From assembly GCA_964505325.1 (NCBI GenBank), contig CAZDHT010000247.1, forward strand, positions 1-8,109: DNA of 8,109 bases, read 5' to 3'. The position numbers were made by a program, and so were the translations under genes. The notes below the pieces were generated by a model. It ran no database searches and had not been told where the DNA came from. It worked only from the letters and a program-made list of their open reading frames with translations. The DNA is from CAZDHT01 sp964505325 (GTDB lineage Bacteria > Planctomycetota > PUPC01). This document shows, one piece after another, positions 5,971 through 8,109 of this stretch. How positions within the stretch are numbered: the stretch's first letter is position 1; each line of letters opens with the position of its first letter.

Positions 5971-6026
5971 GGGGACACAATAACCGAACTCCTCCTTTGA
6001 GGAGGCCGACATAAGTAATGTGTCCC
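5971..6026. repeat. REP-like nested palindromic element
   Basis: Outer arms GGGACACA (5972-5979) and TGTGTCCC (6019-6026) enclose an inner hairpin CTCCTC-CTTT-GAGGAG (5989-6004). The right half, ACATAAGTAATGTGTCCC, resembles the TGTCCC-ended sequences that flank REP-associated tyrosine transposases in many environmental bacteria. The family link is from memory of such elements, not from a search. No T-tract follows, so it is not a standard terminator. Confidence 0.55.
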
Positions 6027-6055
6027 GCGAACTGCCGAGTTTTGTTGGCGGGGAG

Positions 6056-6186
6056 CAGGGTCATTCAATGCTCACTCGCCGCCCTCGGTGCGGGCGGCTA
6101 CAGCCCCGCAAGCAGCCGAAACCTGTGGTCCTTTGTATCCGAGGGCATCGACCTCGGCCCTTCCCGGCGAGAATTGAATGACCCTG
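6056..6186. repeat. 131-bp element closed by an 18-bp inverted repeat, with internal hairpins
   Basis: CAGGGTCATTCAATGCTC (6056-6073) and GAGAATTGAATGACCCTG (6169-6186) are complementary at 17 of 18 positions. Inside lie GCCGCCC/GGGCGGC (6078-6084 with 6092-6098, 7-nt loop), CCGAGG/CCTCGG (6139-6144 with 6152-6157, 7-nt loop) and a weaker TACAG/CTGTG (6099-6103 with 6123-6127). The whole folds as a closed multi-arm structure on either strand. It could be a MITE-like mobile element or a structured RNA; I recognise neither. Confidence 0.6.
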
Positions 6187-6201
6187 GCCGGTCGGTGACG
6201 G

Positions 6202-6234
6202 GCGTGCATGTGGTGTGCATGGGGTGTGCATGCG
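6202..6234 (+). repeat. Three 11-bp tandem repeats (consensus GTGTGCATGNG)
   Basis: Units GCGTGCATGTG (6202-6212), GTGTGCATGGG (6213-6223) and GTGTGCATGCG (6224-6234). The 11-bp period is about one DNA turn, and the array ends 14 bp before a -10 element (6249-6254), where an activator would sit. The second repeat copy has two such units at 6893-6914. Confidence 0.65.
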
Positions 6235-6362
6235 GGCCTTTCTTGTGGTATACTCCCAACAGGCGTACAGGCGGCGGCACACCGGCGGCGGCGCACAACC
6301 GGCGGGAACGAAACCAGCAACCGGATACCGCTCCCCCGAAGCTCCCGCAGAAACCGTGGCCA
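6215..6362 (+). repeat. Dispersed repeat, copy 1 (promoter plus leader)
   Basis: Positions 6215-6264 match 6895-6944 at 49 of 50 bases, including an uninterrupted 43-bp identity. The following ~100 bp is more diverged and carries indels, but clear matches return at 6308-6360 against 6965-7016 (AACGAA..CAGCAAC, then CTCCCGCAGAA). Both copies are on the plus strand, each ahead of an unrecognised gene. Conservation is highest over the promoter-like half. Confidence 0.8.
6246..6254 (+). promoter_or_regulatory. Extended -10 promoter in repeat copy 1
   Basis: TGGTATACT: the extended -10 TG (6246-6247) one base before TATACT (6249-6254, 5 of 6 consensus). There is no consensus -35; the 11-bp tandem repeats occupy that region, which fits activator-dependent use. 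Transcription would start near 6261 and run toward the gene at 6433. Confidence 0.5.
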
Positions 6363-6388
6363 CCCCAGAAAGAAGCGGAGAAAAACCA

Positions 6389-6401
6389 AGTGACTGTCCC
6401 C
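6389..6401. repeat. REP/RAYT-type end motif (AGTGACTGTCCCC)
   Basis: AGTGACTGTCCCC, preceded by the A-rich AAAAACCA, is the inverse of GGAGACAGTCACC at 8027-8039 (11 of 13 complementary). TGACTGTCCCC ends of this kind accompany REP-associated transposases. Its TGA is also the in-frame stop just upstream of the gene at 6433. Confidence 0.5.
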
Positions 6402-6432
6402 CCACTCTCTGCGGCCCAAGCTGCCCGTCGCG

Positions 6433-6786
6433 GTGCGCCTGACGAAGGAGGTGTTCGCCGGCGTGCGCATCTTTGTGTATCCCGACCGGATATACTTCGT
6501 GGGCGAGAGGCCGGTCGCGTACCTGCACGCGCTCGACGGCAGTATCTCAGGCCTCGCCGTGTACCAGAGCGTCCTCCAGGGATTTGATCCGGCAAAGGGA
6601 ATCCGGTTCGGGCTCGACCGAGCCACGCGGATGGGCATCTACCGCCAGCTCATGACCGCGCCCGACTATCGGAAGGTGTTGGAGAGCGAGACCGCCGGCC
6701 GCCTTTGCCGGGCGCACCGCATCACCCGAGAGCAACTCAAAGCGATCGCACACGAAGGGATTGAGCTCCGCTGGCCGCTCAAGTGA
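6433..6786 (+). CDS. Hypothetical protein, unrecognised
   Basis: A 117-residue frame from GTG at 6433 to TGA at 6784-6786, with strong G/C bias at third codon positions, so it looks truly coding. Visible features: a beta-rich start VFAGVRIFVYPDRIYFVGERPVAYLHALDG (7-36 in total), then an alpha-rich, basic remainder with a GLDRATRMGIYRQLM helix (60-74) and a C-terminal HRITREQLKAIAHEGIELRW. No signal peptide or membrane segment. I do not recognise the family. The start is uncertain: no RBS precedes 6433, while AAGGAGG (6445-6451) lies 11 nt before an in-frame GTG at 6463, which would give 107 residues. The open frame continues upstream only to the TGA in the RAYT-type motif, so an original N-terminus may have been lost to that insertion. 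Likely driven by the promoter at 6246-6254. Confidence 0.55.
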   Translation: MRLTKEVFAGVRIFVYPDRIYFVGERPVAYLHALDGSISGLAVYQSVLQGFDPAKGIRFGLDRATRMGIYRQLMTAPDYRKVLESETAGRLCRAHRITREQLKAIAHEGIELRWPLK

Positions 6787-6894
6787 TTCGAATGAGTTCC
6801 GGGGGCACTTCTCCCTTGGCGTCAGAGCTTGGCGGAGGCCGATGGGAGCCGGGCGACGTGTCAGCCACGGCGAGGGCGCCGGCCGCTGAAGGGC

Positions 6895-7018
6895 GTGCAT
6901 GGGGTGTGCATGCGGGCCTTTCTTGTGGTATACTCCCCACAGGCTGCGGCACACACGCGGCGGCAACGAAGGCAGCAACTGGGTACTGCTGCCCGAAACT
7001 CCCGCAGAAGACGCGGCC
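6895..7018 (+). repeat. Dispersed repeat, copy 2 (promoter plus leader)
   Basis: Second copy of the 6215-6362 repeat, identical for 43 bp from 6895 to 6937, then diverging. It carries two of the 11-bp units (6893-6903, 6904-6914) against three in copy 1, and is shorter by about 23 bp in the leader through indels. It occupies the gap between the genes at 6433-6786 and 7140-7787. Confidence 0.8.
6926..6934 (+). promoter_or_regulatory. Extended -10 promoter in repeat copy 2
   Basis: The same TGGTATACT as at 6246-6254, with TATACT at 6929-6934. Transcription would start near 6941, leaving a leader of about 200 nt before the ATG at 7140. Confidence 0.5.
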
Positions 7019-7062
7019 GCAAGCCGTTGCGCAAGGGCCTCAGCTACTGCACACCCGCGGAG

Positions 7063-7085
7063 GTTCCCTGGGAACGCAACGTTGC
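7063..7085. repeat. Two adjoining perfect palindromes in the leader of the 7140 gene
   Basis: GTTCCCTGGGAAC (7063-7075) is followed directly by GCAACGTTGC (7076-7085). Both are perfect about their centres. They lie 55-77 bp before the ATG at 7140 and are not in repeat copy 1. Candidate operator half-sites or small hairpins. Confidence 0.5.
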
Positions 7086-7139
7086 ACTTACCATGTAAAT
7101 TCGCCCGAGGCGCTGGCCACAGAAAGGGATGAAGTCACG

Positions 7140-7787
7140 ATGACATTCTGGGAAGCGACGTTGGGAGACTTCGAGGACCTTGGATTCGACTTGACTGCTC
7201 CTCACCTCTCGTACGAGATGTTCTCCAGTTCGCACCGGGGGGCAGCTGGCTGGCATATGGCTCGGCGTTGTGTTCTCTGTAATTGCTTTCATCTCAAGCT
7301 GTTCAGCTTGTGCCGCGCGCCCAGAAAGAATGCGATCAAGATCAGCAAGAAACCCTGGCTGGCAGATGACTACGCGACCACCATCGAGGAAGGCCTGCTA
7401 GAGCAGATTGTTGGCGAAGAGGCCGCCAGGCTCTACGAAGGACTCAAACCATTGAGCGTATCGATGCAGCAGTCAATGCGGGCGGTTTTGGACGAGTATC
7501 CAACGGCTGCGAAATCAGTACCCTCGGAACTCGTTGAATCGGCAAGAGAGCTTGGCATGCAGGCTGGCCTCATGATTGACCTATGGAACCGAGTCCTTGA
7601 CACCGACCGCTTCGTCCTGAGGCGCCTCGGTGTGTCAGACATCTCTGCACAGTCCAAGCGCGATGCAGTGCTCTCATTCATTACCTTTTTCCGGGTAACA
7701 GGCAACATTCTCGCCAGAACGGAACCAAGCTACCTGGAGGTAGGAGAATATGAGAGTCTGCTCGCAGACTACGTAGCAGAGAATTGA
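7140..7787 (+). CDS. Hypothetical protein with N-terminal cysteine cluster, unrecognised
   Basis: A 215-residue frame from ATG at 7140 (AGGGA at 7125-7129, 10 nt upstream) to TGA at 7785-7787. The frame is open further back to 6783, but that part is the dispersed repeat and not protein-like. Residues 44-58 contain four cysteines (C44-x2-C47-x-C49-x8-C58), which might bind metal. The remainder (70-215) is mostly helical and acidic: TIEEGLLEQIVGEEAARLYEG, SELVESARELGMQAGLMIDL and SFITFFRVTGNILAR. No clear membrane segment in this frame. GC content and third-position bias are lower than in the left-hand genes, suggesting acquired DNA. I do not recognise a family. The N-terminal third is the least secure; starts at M27 or M40 are possible, and a hydrophobic segment in another frame overlaps it (see findings). 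Confidence 0.55.
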   Translation: MTFWEATLGDFEDLGFDLTAPHLSYEMFSSSHRGAAGWHMARRCVLCNCFHLKLFSLCRAPRKNAIKISKKPWLADDYATTIEEGLLEQIVGEEAARLYEGLKPLSVSMQQSMRAVLDEYPTAAKSVPSELVESARELGMQAGLMIDLWNRVLDTDRFVLRRLGVSDISAQSKRDAVLSFITFFRVTGNILARTEPSYLEVGEYESLLADYVAEN

Positions 7788-7851
7788 CAGTCCAGCAACC
7801 GGATCGAACGCGACTCCGGCAGGGCCGCACGGTGATCCTACTGGAAGCGGT

Positions 7852-7861
7852 NNNNNNNNNN
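7852..7861. other. Assembly gap of 10 Ns
   Basis: Ten undetermined bases join two contigs. The bases left (GCGGT, 7847-7851) and right (GCGGT, 7862-7866) of the gap are the same, so the true gap may be an overlap or a repeat. Order and distance across it are not proven by the sequence. Around it, 7788-8083 holds no gene I can support. Confidence 0.95.
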
Positions 7862-8026
7862 GCGGTTGATCGGAGGCGTTGATCGCGCAGAGCGCCAAGC
7901 AAACAAGGGCGCGAAAGCCATCCTACGTATCATTTGACGTTACGGCCTCCATGACCGCCCATCGGCTGCGTAAGGGGCTTCTGCCTGCAATCACGGGCTT
8001 GAAGCGGGCCAAGGACGATTGAAGGC

Positions 8027-8039
8027 GGAGACAGTCACC
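8027..8039. repeat. REP/RAYT-type end motif (GGAGACAGTCACC)
   Basis: GGAGACAGTCACC stands 45 bp before the transposase ATG, the expected place for the left end or REP sequence recognised by a RAYT. It is the inverse of the motif at 6389-6401. Confidence 0.5.
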
Positions 8040-8083
8040 ATGTTGTCTGTTAATATCAGCGGCAGGCGGGGTATGATTGCGAC

Positions 8084-8109
8084 ATGCCTAGATTCGCACG
8101 AGCCGTTGT
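8084..8109 (+). CDS. REP-associated tyrosine transposase (RAYT), N-terminal fragment cut by window edge
   Basis: From ATG at 8084 the sequence reads MPRFARAV and runs off the window. MPRxARxVxPG is the common start of Y1-type REP-associated tyrosine transposases (IS200/IS605 superfamily, HUH nucleases), usually continuing to an HHVTQRG motif that lies outside this window. Eight residues are weak evidence alone, but the GACAGTCACC motif at 8027-8039 and a TATGAT -10-like element (8072-8077) just upstream agree with it. No RBS is obvious. RAYTs bind and move REP hairpins. Confidence 0.5.

Larger units (their letters stand above)
5727..6432. other. 706-bp non-coding, repeat-rich region
   Basis: No protein gene with a believable start is seen. 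From left to right it holds the upstream region of the prepilin gene (no strong promoter seen), a REP-like nested palindrome (5971-6026), a recurring 14-bp word (6038-6051), a 131-bp inverted-repeat element with internal hairpins (6056-6186), 11-bp tandem repeats (6202-6234), an extended -10 promoter with the first copy of a dispersed repeat (6215-6362), and a RAYT-type end motif (6389-6401). Confidence 0.7.

Noticed and set aside
5841..6068. Small minus-strand protein upstream of the prepilin gene
   Set aside because: No RBS, proline/arginine-rich random composition, and it overlaps the REP-like palindrome.
6056..6186. tRNA, tmRNA or integron attC site
   Set aside because: Too long for a tRNA and lacking the T-loop and CCA-type ends; no GTTRRRY/RYYYAAC core sites for attC.
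6202..6234. CRISPR or minisatellite reading of the 11-bp repeats
   Set aside because: Units abut without spacers, there are only three, and no cas gene is near.
7879..8022. 47-codon plus-strand frame after the gap, from TTG
   Set aside because: No RBS, no recognisable motif, and it lies next to an assembly gap; too weak to call.

Overview
This is a GC-rich bacterial chromosome segment, probably from a metagenome assembly, since a run of 10 Ns (7852-7861) marks a scaffold join. The gene content fits a Gram-negative, free-living bacterium of the Planctomycetota/PVC or Hydrogenedentes type: a LeuB-like dehydrogenase with a GGSAPKYTGQG loop, an isolated type II secretion/pilin-like protein, and REP-associated transposase (RAYT) material. 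That placement is inference from gene style, not proof. No rRNA, tRNA or CRISPR array is visible.

Left part (1-2085, all minus strand). A Phd/YefM antitoxin, a RelE/ParE toxin and a small two-helix membrane protein (cut by the window edge) form one operon. Each junction is an ATGA stop/start overlap, and the operon has a near-consensus sigma70 promoter (TTGACC, 17 bp, TATAAT). Upstream lie a 170-aa four-helix membrane protein, whose leader can fold in two mutually exclusive ways around its ribosome binding site, and a complete MarC-family membrane protein.

Middle (2086-5726). A divergent promoter region separates marC (minus) from a plus-strand isocitrate/isopropylmalate dehydrogenase family gene. 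The dehydrogenase converges on a minus-strand phosphomannomutase/phosphoglucomutase. Behind a 321-bp intergenic region lies a minus-strand gene for a prepilin-like (GspG/pseudopilin style) protein. These look like ordinary chromosomal genes, each with its own promoter or RBS, and not one pathway operon.

Right part (5727-8109). This is a repeat-rich accessory island. It contains a REP-like nested palindrome (5971-6026) and a 131-bp element closed by an 18-bp inverted repeat with internal hairpins (6056-6186). Next come 11-bp tandem repeats just upstream of an extended -10 promoter. That promoter belongs to a ~125-150 bp repeat present twice (6215-6362 and 6895-7018), each copy placed 70-120 bp ahead of an unrecognised plus-strand gene (6433-6786 and 7140-7787). 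REP/RAYT-type TGTCC motifs occur at 6389-6401 and 8027-8039, and the window ends inside the first codons of a probable REP-associated tyrosine transposase. The strongest candidates for something undescribed are the duplicated promoter-leader cassette, the folded 131-bp element and the switch-like leader at 1331-1372.
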